Shown: piece after piece, positions 18,171-26,202 of the stretch
Position numbering within the stretch: the stretch's first letter is position 1
Layout: each line of letters starts with the position of its first letter
Origin: DASZBX01 sp035943635
GTDB lineage: Bacteria; Actinomycetota; Actinomycetes; Streptomycetales; Catenulisporaceae
DNA length: 64,000 bases
Direction: 5' to 3'
Assembly: GCA_035943635.1 (NCBI GenBank)
Contig: DASZBX010000137.1
Location: 40,591 to 104,590, forward strand
Program-made: the position numbers and the translations under genes
The notes under the pieces: generated by a model
The model's input: the letters and a program-made list of their open reading frames with translations, nothing else
Databases searched by the model: none
Told to the model about the DNA's origin: nothing

Positions 18171-19349
18171 TCAGTTCTCGCTGATTGCCGAGTTCGCGCC
18201 CGGCTCGGCCGACCGCGCGCCCCCGGCCTGCGGCAGGGTCCAGCCGCCCACCCGGCGGGCCGCGGCCAGCGCGGCCCAGGCGGCGAGTTCTATCAGGGCG
18301 CTGTCCTGCGGTTGCCCGGCCCGGAAGGCGCCGACCACGCCGCGGTCCACCCGGTAGGAGGCCAGCGCGGTCAGCAGGGCCAGCCGGCCGGCCGGCCGGT
18401 GGTCCGGGGCCAGCGCGGCCAGCGGCTCCTCCAGCCAGCCCGGGTGCAGCGGCCGGGGCCGGCCGTCCCAGGCGTCGAGCTCGGCCAGCAGCAGGGCGCG
18501 GACCGGCTCGGGCACGCTGGCCCTGCCGCCGCGCTCGATCGCGGCGCCGGCCCGGGCGAAGGCCTCGGCCACGCTCGGACTCCCGGCCGCCCAAGCCAGA
18601 TCGGAGCCCGGATCGGACCCCGGGCCGCCGAAGGCCCCCTGGCCGGGCCCGGCCGGCGGCAGCAGGTCCAGCGAGCCGCCCGGCTGCGCGGCCCGGTCCG
18701 CGCCGCCGCGGATCAGGCCGCCGAGCACCCCGGCCACCGGCCCGGTGGCCAGCTTGGGCACGCCCGGGGGCAGCGGCACGTCGCCGAGGAAGACGTTGAC
18801 CATCCGGTTCAGGTACTGCATCACCACCAGCACGCCGACCAGTTCCGGCGCCTGCGCGGCCGGGAACGGCGCCGGGACGGCCGTGGCGCCGTCCCGGGCC
18901 GCCGCGGCCCCGGCCCAGGCCGCGATCGCGCGCAGGGCCGGATCGGCCACCTGCCCGGCCCGGTCCCCGGCCAGCGCGGCCGCGTCCGCGCCGTCGGCCA
19001 GCGAACGCACCATCGAGCTGTGCATGGTGACGCAGTAGGGGCAGGTGTTGCCGACCGAGACCGCGGTGGCCACCGCCTCCTTGGCCAGCCGGCCGGCCTG
19101 CCCGGGCGCGATCATCGCCTCGCGCAGCATCAGCCAGCTCGCGGCCAGGGCCTCGGGCGCCGGGGCGTGCAGGGCGATCGGCGGGGCGAGCACGCCGAAG
19201 TCCCGCTCCATCTCCCGGTAGACCCGGCCGACCAGGTCCCGGCCCTGGGCCGGGCCGTACCGGACCCTGCCCACGTGCCGGATCTGGACCAGGGCCAGGT
19301 CGCGCAGGGCCGTGCGGACGAACCGGCCGCGATCGGGGGTCGGCGTCAT
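18171..19349 (-). CDS. CMD/AhpD-like protein, copy 2, long form with two CMD-like halves
   Basis: The protein has 392 residues, about twice a normal CMD protein. The N-terminal half has the AhpD motif CPYCVTMH (Cys103, Cys106, His110) preceded by Glu91. The C-terminal half ends in CMD-like helices (ALLTALASYRVD, LIELAAWAALAA) but has no cysteine pair. A Gly/Pro-rich linker joins the halves. The ATG at 19349 is preceded by GAGGTGA. It could be a thiol-dependent peroxidase, but other CMD-fold activities (decarboxylation, isomerisation) remain possible. It is separated by a hairpin from the SDR gene. Confidence 0.8.
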   Translation of the reverse strand: MTPTPDRGRFVRTALRDLALVQIRHVGRVRYGPAQGRDLVGRVYREMERDFGVLAPPIALHAPAPEALAASWLMLREAMIAPGQAGRLAKEAVATAVSVGNTCPYCVTMHSSMVRSLADGADAAALAGDRAGQVADPALRAIAAWAGAAAARDGATAVPAPFPAAQAPELVGVLVVMQYLNRMVNVFLGDVPLPPGVPKLATGPVAGVLGGLIRGGADRAAQPGGSLDLLPPAGPGQGAFGGPGSDPGSDLAWAAGSPSVAEAFARAGAAIERGGRASVPEPVRALLLAELDAWDGRPRPLHPGWLEEPLAALAPDHRPAGRLALLTALASYRVDRGVVGAFRAGQPQDSALIELAAWAALAAARRVGGWTLPQAGGARSAEPGANSAISEN

Positions 19350-19426
19350 ACGTCACCTCGGGGGCATCGGCGGGGTGTGACAGGGGATTTAGTATGCATT
19401 CTGAGATGGTTTGCGGGAAACGGCAA

Positions 19427-19469
19427 GCGGCCGGGCCGCAGCCGGTCCTTCCGGCTGCCGCCCGGCCGC
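19427..19469 (-). terminator. Two-tier hairpin downstream of the SDR gene
   Basis: Outer arms GCGGCCGGGC and GCCCGGCCGC and inner arms CAGCCGG and CCGGCTG flank a TCCTT loop. It lies 18 bases after the SDR stop and about 78 bases before the CMD2 start in the direction of transcription, so it may terminate the GMC-CMD3-SDR unit or attenuate CMD2. Confidence 0.6.
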
Positions 19470-19487
19470 GCGCGGCGGTCCGGCCGG

Positions 19488-20363
19488 TTACGGGATCGGG
19501 AAGAAGAAGCGGACGAACCGCTCCCAGCCCCGGTCCCCGATGGTCGCCCGCATCCGCGGCAGCAGCCGGGTGGGCAGGCCGAGCCGGTACCGGATCTTCG
19601 GGTCGTCCGTGGTGATCGCCTGCTCGATCGTGCGGGCCACGGTCTCGGCCCGGACCGCGGTCCGGCCCCGGCCGGTCGGGTGGTCGGTCTCCCGGTAGGC
19701 CCCGTGCCACTGCACGAAGTACTCCCAGAACTCGTCGTACAGGCCCGGGTCGCCGGTCGGGGCCAGGTCCAGGTCGCCCACGGTGGTCGGCACGAAGCCG
19801 CCCAGGATCGGGCACGGCTCGATCAGCACGACCTTGATCCCGAACTTGGCCACCTCCAGCCGCAGCGAGTCCCCGATCGCCTCCAGGGCGTGCTTGGTGG
19901 CCTGGTAGTAGCCGCGGCCGGGGGTGGCGAACAGGCCGAAGATCGAGGACATCAGCACGATCCGGCCCTGCCCCTGGGCCCGCATCCCGGGCAGCACCAG
20001 CTGGGTCATCCGGGACAGGCCGAAGACGTTGGTCTCGAACTGCTGGCGCACCTGCTCGATCGGGGTCTCGCCGATGGTGCCGTTGAGGCTGTAGGCCGCG
20101 TTGTTGATCAGCACGCCGACCGCGCCGTGCTCGGCGGTGATCCGCTCGACCGCGGCCACCATCGACTTCTCCTCGGTCACGTCGACGTAGAGGGTGGTGA
20201 CACCCTCGGCGGCCAGGTCGGCCAGCGCCTCCACGTTCCGGCCGGTGGCGTAGACCGGCCAGCCGGCCCGGTGCAGCCGCAGCGCGGTGGCCCGGCCGGT
20301 GCCGGAGGACAGGCCGGTGCCGGACGAGGCGCCGGTCAGCAGGACTGCGCGCGAGGGTGTCAT
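19488..20363 (-). CDS. Short-chain dehydrogenase/reductase with a duplicated glycine-rich loop
   Basis: The protein has 291 residues. The catalytic motifs are intact: NNAAYS, Ser in VLMSSIFG and YQATK. The nucleotide-binding motif is odd: the usual TGASSGxGRATA is expanded to GASSGTGLSSGTGRATA, a six-residue direct duplication mirrored by an 18-bp DNA repeat. This may alter cofactor binding. The AGGAG before the ATG at 20363 supports the start. It lies 57 bases downstream of the CMD3 gene and probably belongs to the GMC-CMD3-SDR operon. Confidence 0.85.
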   Translation of the reverse strand: MTPSRAVLLTGASSGTGLSSGTGRATALRLHRAGWPVYATGRNVEALADLAAEGVTTLYVDVTEEKSMVAAVERITAEHGAVGVLINNAAYSLNGTIGETPIEQVRQQFETNVFGLSRMTQLVLPGMRAQGQGRIVLMSSIFGLFATPGRGYYQATKHALEAIGDSLRLEVAKFGIKVVLIEPCPILGGFVPTTVGDLDLAPTGDPGLYDEFWEYFVQWHGAYRETDHPTGRGRTAVRAETVARTIEQAITTDDPKIRYRLGLPTRLLPRMRATIGDRGWERFVRFFFPIP

Positions 20364-20420
20364 CTCAGTGACTCTCCTGACTAGACGGGGGGCGGGTTCG
20401 GTGCTCGTCGGTGCGGCCGG

Positions 20421-21041
20421 TCAGCCGACGTCGGCCGGCTCGGCCGCGTCCTGGGCCGAGATCCGGCTCCGGGTCAGCGCGGAGCCGAGCCCGAGGCTGT
20501 CCACCAGCCGGTTGATGAAGTTGAACAGCGCGGCGCAGAACACCGCTTCGAGCAGTTCGTCGTCGGACCAGCCGGCCTGCCCGGCGGCGGCCCAGTCCGC
20601 GTCGGTGATCCGGGGCGCGTCCGTGCTCACCTTGGTCACCAGGCGCATCAGGGCCTTGGTGCGCTCGTCCACCGGCAGGTCCTCCGGGGTCGAGGAATCG
20701 GCGATCGCCGCGGTCAGCTCCGCGCTGCCGCCGAACTGGGCCAGGAACCAGTTGTGCGTCCCGACGCAGTACGGGCAGCCGTTCACCTTCGAGGTCCAGG
20801 CGGAGATCATCTCCCGGGTGGCCCGGGGCAGCAGGCCGCTGCTGAACACCCCGTTGTACCCGGTGATCAGCACCTCCAGCAGCTCGGGCCGGGTGGACAC
20901 CAGCCGGAACATGTCCGGGATGAACGGGATGCCGGTGGTCGACTTGATCAGCGCGTACAGTTCGGCGGTGCGGCCGGTCGCGTCGGCCTCCTCGACGAGG
21001 GGGACGCGGACCCCGGGCATCATGGTCAGTTTTCCGTCCAT
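20421..21041 (-). CDS. CMD/AhpD-like protein, copy 3
   Basis: The protein has 206 residues and one CMD domain. The motif is CPYCVGTH (Cys89, Cys92, His96) with Glu77 upstream in TREMISAW. A ribosome binding site (GGAG) lies 8 bases before the ATG at 21041. Its sequence is of the peroxidase-related type. It sits between GMC and SDR genes on the same strand and likely shares their transcript. Possible roles are peroxide or thiol chemistry during assembly or self-protection. Confidence 0.85.
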   Translation of the reverse strand: MDGKLTMMPGVRVPLVEEADATGRTAELYALIKSTTGIPFIPDMFRLVSTRPELLEVLITGYNGVFSSGLLPRATREMISAWTSKVNGCPYCVGTHNWFLAQFGGSAELTAAIADSSTPEDLPVDERTKALMRLVTKVSTDAPRITDADWAAAGQAGWSDDELLEAVFCAALFNFINRLVDSLGLGSALTRSRISAQDAAEPADVG

Positions 21042-21174
21042 CTACCTGTCTCCTTTGTGTGCCGGCCGGCTCGTTGTGAAGCATCGTGGCAGGGCCGGAC
21101 CTGGTTACCCATCTCTGAAATTGCCTTGTGCATCCGCCCGTGCATCCGGGTGGCCGGGGGCGCGGGCGGCCCGG

Positions 21175-22716
21175 TCAGCTCGCGCGCAGCCAGTCCGCGA
21201 CCCGCTCGCCGATCATGATCGAGGTCAGGTTCGTGTTGCAGCTGACGATGTCGGGCATCACCGAGGCGTCGGCCAGGTACAGCCCCTGCGCGCCGAACAC
21301 CTGGCAGCGCTCGTCCACCACCGCGCCGGCGGCCGGGTCCGCGCCCATCCGGGCCGTGCCGACCGGGTGGTAGGCGCTGTCCAGGCTCAGCTTCACGTAC
21401 TGGCGCACCATCGCGTCGTTGGTGATGATCTTCTCGGTGAGCACGACGAACTCCTCGCCGAGCTCGCGGATCCCGGGCTGGTTGACCAGGTCCCAGCACA
21501 CCCGCACGGCGTCGACCAGGATCTGCACGTCCCGCTCGGTGGACAGGAAGTTCAGGTCGATCGTGGGCGCGGCCGCGGGGTCGGCCGAGGAGAGCACCAG
21601 CCGGCCGCGGGACTCGGGCCGCTGGTGCACCACCATCACGCCGAAGATCTCCGGCGCGCCGGCCAGCATCTGCAGTTCGGGGAACAGTTGCAGGTCGAAG
21701 TGGTCGACCATGTAGTACTGCAGGTCGTTGAACTTGTCGGACCCGGCGGCCGTGGTGCGCAGCATGGTCTGCAGGAACGGGTCGCTCGGGTGCAGCGCGC
21801 CGGGCGTGGGCACCATGAACACGCCGCTGCGCGGGTGGTCGACCAGGTTGGTCCCCACGCCCGGCAGGTCCAGCAGCTGGTCGATCCCGTGCCGGCGCAG
21901 CTCGTCGGCCGGGCCCAGGCCCGAGCGCAGCAGGATCGCGGGGGAGCCGACCGCGCCGGCCGCCAGGATCACCCGGCGCCCCTCGATCCGCTCGGCCGGT
22001 CCGCCGTCCACCGAGACCTCCACGCCGGTGGCCCGGGTGCCGTCGAACAACACCCGGTGCACCAGGCTGTGCGGCCGGATCTCCAGGTTCTCCCGCCCGC
22101 GGGCCGGGCCGAGGTAGCCGGTGGCGGTGGAGACCCGCACGGAGCTGTCCCGCCGGTTCGACGGGATCGGGCCGATCCCGGTCGCCTCCGGCTGGTTGTG
22201 GTCCTTGACCTCGGGGAAGCCGGCCCGCAGGCAGGCCTCGACGAAGGCCTGCTGCAGCCCGGTCAGCTCCTCGGCCCGCCAGCGCCGGATCGGGATCGGG
22301 CCGCCGCGCCCGTGCACCTCCCCGTCCATGTCCAGGTCGTCCTCCAGCCGCCGGTAGTAGGGCAGCACCTCGTCGTAGGTCCAGCTCGGCGCGCCGGCCG
22401 CGGCCCAGTCGGCGAAGTCGCCGGGCACCCCGCGCAGCGCGATCGTGGCGCCGACCGCGGACGAGCCGCCGGTCACCTTCCCGCGCGGGAACAGGATCCG
22501 GCGCCCGTCGGTGATCTCCGCGCGCAGCCGCCAGTCGTGCGCGACCAGCGACATCGCGTTGCCGTTGCGCAGGTCCTGCGGGGTCTGCTCCAGGGTGGGG
22601 AAGTCCGGGCCGGCCTCCAGCAGCAGCACTCTGCGCGCCGGGTCCTCGCTCAGCCGGGCGGCCAGCACGGCGCCGGCCGATCCGGATCCGACCACTATCT
22701 CATCATACGTAGTCAC
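21175..22716 (-). CDS. GMC-family FAD-dependent oxidoreductase
   Basis: The protein has 513 residues. The FAD-binding motif IVVGSGSAGAVLAARL is at the N-terminus, and the GMC signature GKVTGGSSAVGA is near residue 80. The C-terminal active-site area has HPVGTARMG and CNTNLTSIMIGER. These enzymes oxidise alcohols or reduce with hydride transfer. It starts 133 bases before the CMD3 gene on the minus strand and is divergent from the E4 operon. GMC-like oxidoreductases are also reported in enediyne cassettes (E9), but no orthology is claimed. Confidence 0.9.
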   Translation of the reverse strand: MTTYDEIVVGSGSAGAVLAARLSEDPARRVLLLEAGPDFPTLEQTPQDLRNGNAMSLVAHDWRLRAEITDGRRILFPRGKVTGGSSAVGATIALRGVPGDFADWAAAGAPSWTYDEVLPYYRRLEDDLDMDGEVHGRGGPIPIRRWRAEELTGLQQAFVEACLRAGFPEVKDHNQPEATGIGPIPSNRRDSSVRVSTATGYLGPARGRENLEIRPHSLVHRVLFDGTRATGVEVSVDGGPAERIEGRRVILAAGAVGSPAILLRSGLGPADELRRHGIDQLLDLPGVGTNLVDHPRSGVFMVPTPGALHPSDPFLQTMLRTTAAGSDKFNDLQYYMVDHFDLQLFPELQMLAGAPEIFGVMVVHQRPESRGRLVLSSADPAAAPTIDLNFLSTERDVQILVDAVRVCWDLVNQPGIRELGEEFVVLTEKIITNDAMVRQYVKLSLDSAYHPVGTARMGADPAAGAVVDERCQVFGAQGLYLADASVMPDIVSCNTNLTSIMIGERVADWLRAS

Positions 22717-22740
22717 AGTTGGACATCCTTCAAAGCGGGT

Positions 22741-22751
22741 ATACCTGTAGG
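22741..22751. promoter_or_regulatory. ATACCTGT-AGG motif at the GMC end of the divergent promoter
   Basis: ATACCTGTAGG lies 25 bases before the GMC start. A close relative, ATACCTGTGTAGG, occurs at 23157-23169 beside the E4 start. Shared sites at both ends of the 493-base gap could bind one regulator, for example the nearby AraC protein. The rest of the gap (22717-23209) holds no gene I can support. Confidence 0.35.
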
Positions 22752-23156
22752 TGTATTCGATGCCGCTGATTGCTGCGGCAGCGGCGCAGGACCGGTGGCG
22801 TAGTCACCGCCACGAGCATCACACGCGCCGGGCGGCGAATCTTCTCCGAACTTGCCATGCGTGCCCGTGGCAGTGCGCTGATCGTGCTCGGCGCCGCCGG
22901 CCGGGGGCCGCCGGCGGCCTCCCGCGGCCGGTGGGCAACGTGGGAGAAGCAGGTCGACCAGCTACGTCGCATGCTCGAACAGGTGAGCAGTGGATCCGGG
23001 GCAGCGGTCCCGGGGAGCGGCCGCTCCGGCCGGGGGCTGCCGGCGGGGCCGGGATCCGGGCCCGCCGCCGGTCCGCCGGATGCCGGGACGCGAGGTCTCG
23101 CGGACCCCGGGCGCCGGGATCCGGACGGCATCCGGCGTACTAATCTCATGACTCTG

Positions 23157-23169
23157 ATACCTGTGTAGG
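23157..23169. promoter_or_regulatory. ATACCTGT-GT-AGG motif at the E4 end of the divergent promoter
   Basis: This is the second copy of the motif at 22741, with two extra bases in the middle. It lies 41 bases before the chosen E4 start codon. See the entry at 22741. Confidence 0.35.
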
Positions 23170-23209
23170 AACATCAATTCACTTGCCGATGTGGGAGATG
23201 GAGGCTGCG

Positions 23210-25186
23210 GTGACGTTCTCCGAACGATTTCGCAGATTGATACCCGGGCTGGCCGCCCTGCTGGTGGTCTCGTCGCTGTTCTTCGCGGCGTCCTCGGCGG
23301 TCGCGGTGACCGGAGCGGCCCAGACCGCCGCGCAGTACAAGTTCGCCCAGATGTCCATCGCCCTGCCGCCGGGCTACGACGACCAGCACATGAACACCGT
23401 CCGCACGGTCAACCCGGCCTACCGGAAGATCGTCTCCTGGATCTCCTCGGTCGGCGCGAGCACCTCGATCAACGACGTCACCGGCCACGGCCGGGCCGAC
23501 GGCATGTGCATCGTCGACACCCGCACCAACGAGGTCGTCGTCACCTACACGCCGACCGCCCCGGCCGCCGACCGGTTCACCCCGTTCGTGCTCGATGCGG
23601 CCCCGCTGCCGATCGACGACACCATGGCGCCGACCGGCTGCACCCCCGGCGACTTCGTCGGCGACGGCCGGATCGGCTTCCTGGTCACCTACTGGGGCCG
23701 CACCCCGATCCTGTTCCTGCCCAAGTCCACCGCGGCCACCCCCTCGCCGAGCGCGTACCAGCCGACCGAGCTGGTGCCCGAGGCGAGCCTGGACGGCAAG
23801 TACCACGGCCCGCGCTGGAACACCGACGCCGCCTACGTCGCCGACCTCGACGGCAGCGGCCACCCGGACATCATCATCGGCAACTACTTCCCCGACTCCG
23901 ACGTCCTGGACCCCGACGGCCTGGCCAACGTCCAGATGAACAGCTCCCTCTCGCACGCCCAGAACGGCGGCGGCGACCACGTGCTGTCCTGGTACAGCGC
24001 CACCGGCGGAGCGCACCCGACCGCCGCGTACATCCAGCAGGAGGGCGCCATCCCCTACGGCGACTCCACCGGCTGGACCCTGGCCATCTCCGGCGCGGAC
24101 CTGACCGGCGACGGACTGCCGGACGTGTACCTGGCCAACGACTTCGGCCACGGCCACCTGCTCTACAACGAGTCCACCCCCGGCAAGATCAAGTTCGCCG
24201 AGGCGGACGGCCAGCGCACCGCGACCACGCCGAAGTCCTTCGTGCTCGGCAACGGCTCCTTCAAGGGCATGGGCGTGGACTTCGCCGACATGGCCGACAA
24301 CGGCAAGTTCGACCTGATGGTCAGCAACATCACGGTCGCCTTCGGCCTGGAGGAGAGCAACTTCCTGTTCATGAACCAGGCCCCGGACGACGCCGCGATG
24401 CAGTCCGACCTGAGCCAGGGCATCGCCCCGTTCACCCAGGAGGCCCAGCAGTACGGCGTGGCCTGGACCGGCTGGAACTGGGACGTGAAGATGGCCGACT
24501 TCCTCAACGACGGCAGCCAGGAGGTCGTGCAGGCCGACGGCTTCGTCAAGGGCACGATCAACCGCTGGCCGTGGCTGCAGGAACTGGCCATGTCCAACGA
24601 CGACCTGCTGTCCAACCCGGCCATGTGGCCCAACCTGCAACCCGGCGACGACCTGGCCGGCCACGAGTCCTTCGCGTTCTACGCCAAGAACTCCACCGGC
24701 ACCTACGTCGACGTCAGCTCGCAGCTGGGCCTGAACCAGCAGACCCCGTCCCGCGGCATCGCCACCGGCGACACCACCGGCACCGGCGTGCTCGACTTCG
24801 CCGTGGCCCAGCAGTGGGCGGCCCCGCTGTTCTACGCCAACCAGTCCCCGGACCTGGGCGACTCGCTCGAACTCGAACTCTACCGCCCGTCCACCGACGG
24901 CGCGGCGAACACCGGCCTGGAGGGCGTGGGCACCCCGGCCTACGGCGCCACGGTCACCGTCACCGACGCGCACGGCACCCAGATCTCGCAGCTGGACGGC
25001 GGCGGCGGCCACGGCGGCTACCGCAGCTTCGACGTCCACTTCGGGCTCGGCACCGACACCGGACCGGTCTCCGTCCACGTGCAGTGGCGCGACACCAGCG
25101 GCACCCTGCACCAGCAGACCATGCAGCTCAAGCCCGGCGTGCACACCCTGATGCTGTCCAGCGTCGCCAAGGAGGTTTCCAGCTGA
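23210..25186 (+). CDS. Enediyne biosynthesis protein E4 (UnbV; FG-GAP repeats plus ASPIC/UnbV domain)
   Basis: The protein has 658 residues. A short basic N-terminus (ERFRRLIPG) and a hydrophobic stretch of about 20 residues look like a signal peptide or anchor. Several FG-GAP/VCBS-type repeats follow (DLDGSGHPDIIIGNYF; DLTGDGLPDVYLANDF; DMADNGKFDLMVSN; GVLDFAVAQ). The last about 90 residues form the ASPIC/UnbV domain (GATVTVTDAHG, HFGLGTDTGPV). E4 is a signature enediyne cassette protein whose chemistry is unknown. The GTG at 23210 follows GGAGG; upstream in-frame ATGs exist. The stop overlaps the E5 start (TGATG). Confidence 0.88.
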   Translation: MTFSERFRRLIPGLAALLVVSSLFFAASSAVAVTGAAQTAAQYKFAQMSIALPPGYDDQHMNTVRTVNPAYRKIVSWISSVGASTSINDVTGHGRADGMCIVDTRTNEVVVTYTPTAPAADRFTPFVLDAAPLPIDDTMAPTGCTPGDFVGDGRIGFLVTYWGRTPILFLPKSTAATPSPSAYQPTELVPEASLDGKYHGPRWNTDAAYVADLDGSGHPDIIIGNYFPDSDVLDPDGLANVQMNSSLSHAQNGGGDHVLSWYSATGGAHPTAAYIQQEGAIPYGDSTGWTLAISGADLTGDGLPDVYLANDFGHGHLLYNESTPGKIKFAEADGQRTATTPKSFVLGNGSFKGMGVDFADMADNGKFDLMVSNITVAFGLEESNFLFMNQAPDDAAMQSDLSQGIAPFTQEAQQYGVAWTGWNWDVKMADFLNDGSQEVVQADGFVKGTINRWPWLQELAMSNDDLLSNPAMWPNLQPGDDLAGHESFAFYAKNSTGTYVDVSSQLGLNQQTPSRGIATGDTTGTGVLDFAVAQQWAAPLFYANQSPDLGDSLELELYRPSTDGAANTGLEGVGTPAYGATVTVTDAHGTQISQLDGGGGHGGYRSFDVHFGLGTDTGPVSVHVQWRDTSGTLHQQTMQLKPGVHTLMLSSVAKEVSS

Positions 25187-26202
25187 TGAGCACCATCGTC
25201 CAGGAACAGCACCCGGCGGGCAGTCGCCCGCCCCAGGCCCCGGCCACCCCGGCCGGCCCGGCCAAACCCGAACCGGACAAGCGCTACCTGGCCCTGCGCA
25301 ACTTCGCCATCTCGATCAGCGTGTTCAACGTCTTCGGCTACACCATGCTCGGCTTCGAACAGCCCTGGCTCTGGCCGCTGCTGACCGTCCTGCTGGCCTA
25401 CACCACCGAGTTCGTCTTCGAGACGATCAGCGGCTGGAGCCACCGGCGCGCCCCCAAGTACCGCGGCCGCGGGCTGCGCGGGGTGTACGAGTTCCTGCTG
25501 CCCGCGCACATCACCGCGCTGGCCGTCAACATGCTGCTGTACGCGAACAACCAGTACCTGCCGATCGCCCTCGGCGTGGTGGTCGCGGTCTCGGCCAAGC
25601 ACTGGCTGCAGGCCCCGATCGCCGGCCGGATGCGCCACTTCATGAACCCGTCCAACTTCGGCATCACGGTCGTCCTGCTGCTGTTCGGCCGCTGGGTCAG
25701 CATCGCGCCGCCGTACGAGTTCACCGAGAACGCCAACACCTTCTTCCGGATCATGGTCCCGATCATCCTGGTCACCTCCGGCACCATCATCAACGCCCTG
25801 CTGACCAAGCGGACCCCGCTGATCGTCGGCTGGCTCGGCGCCTTCGCCATCCAGGCCTTCATCCGGCACTGGATCTGGCACGTGGCCCTGTTCACCGCGC
25901 TCAGCGTGATGACCGGCGTCGCCTTCGTGCTCTACACCAACTACATGGTCACCGACCCGGGCACCACGCCGAGCAAGGGCCGGGCCCAGTTCATGTTCGG
26001 CTCCGCGGTCGCCTTCACCTACGCGGCCCTGATGATGTTCAACATCGTCTACACCCTCTTCTACGCCACCGCGATCGTCTGCGCCGTGCGCGGATTCGGC
26101 TGGTGGGCCGTGCACTTCTACCAGAAGTCCAGGCAGCGGCGCGCGGAAGAGGCCCGGGCCGCCCGGGCCGCCTGGTTCGACGGAGCGGAGGCCTCGGCGT
26201 GA
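25186..26202 (+). CDS. Enediyne biosynthesis protein E5 (UnbU, polytopic membrane protein)
   Basis: The protein has 338 residues, standard for the family, with many hydrophobic segments. Conserved family stretches seen include ISVFNVFGYTMLGFEQ, RMRHFMNPSNFGITV and SGTIINALLTKR. The architecture resembles RnfD-like membrane proteins. It is one of the five cassette proteins; its function is unproven. It overlaps E4 at its start and PKSE at its end (GTGA), so the three are translationally coupled. Confidence 0.9.
   Translation: MSTIVQEQHPAGSRPPQAPATPAGPAKPEPDKRYLALRNFAISISVFNVFGYTMLGFEQPWLWPLLTVLLAYTTEFVFETISGWSHRRAPKYRGRGLRGVYEFLLPAHITALAVNMLLYANNQYLPIALGVVVAVSAKHWLQAPIAGRMRHFMNPSNFGITVVLLLFGRWVSIAPPYEFTENANTFFRIMVPIILVTSGTIINALLTKRTPLIVGWLGAFAIQAFIRHWIWHVALFTALSVMTGVAFVLYTNYMVTDPGTTPSKGRAQFMFGSAVAFTYAALMMFNIVYTLFYATAIVCAVRGFGWWAVHFYQKSRQRRAEEARAARAAWFDGAEASA

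Noticed and set aside
11505..22716. Direct naming of the P450, flavin reductase and GMC genes as E7, E6 and E9.
   Set aside because: Only the class of enzyme matches known cassettes. Without alignment the orthology is not established, so no gene symbols were given.
22770..23168. Short plus-strand frame of 132 codons in the GMC/E4 gap.
   Set aside because: No ribosome binding site and Gly/Arg/Pro-rich random composition. It does not match an E2 or other cassette protein.
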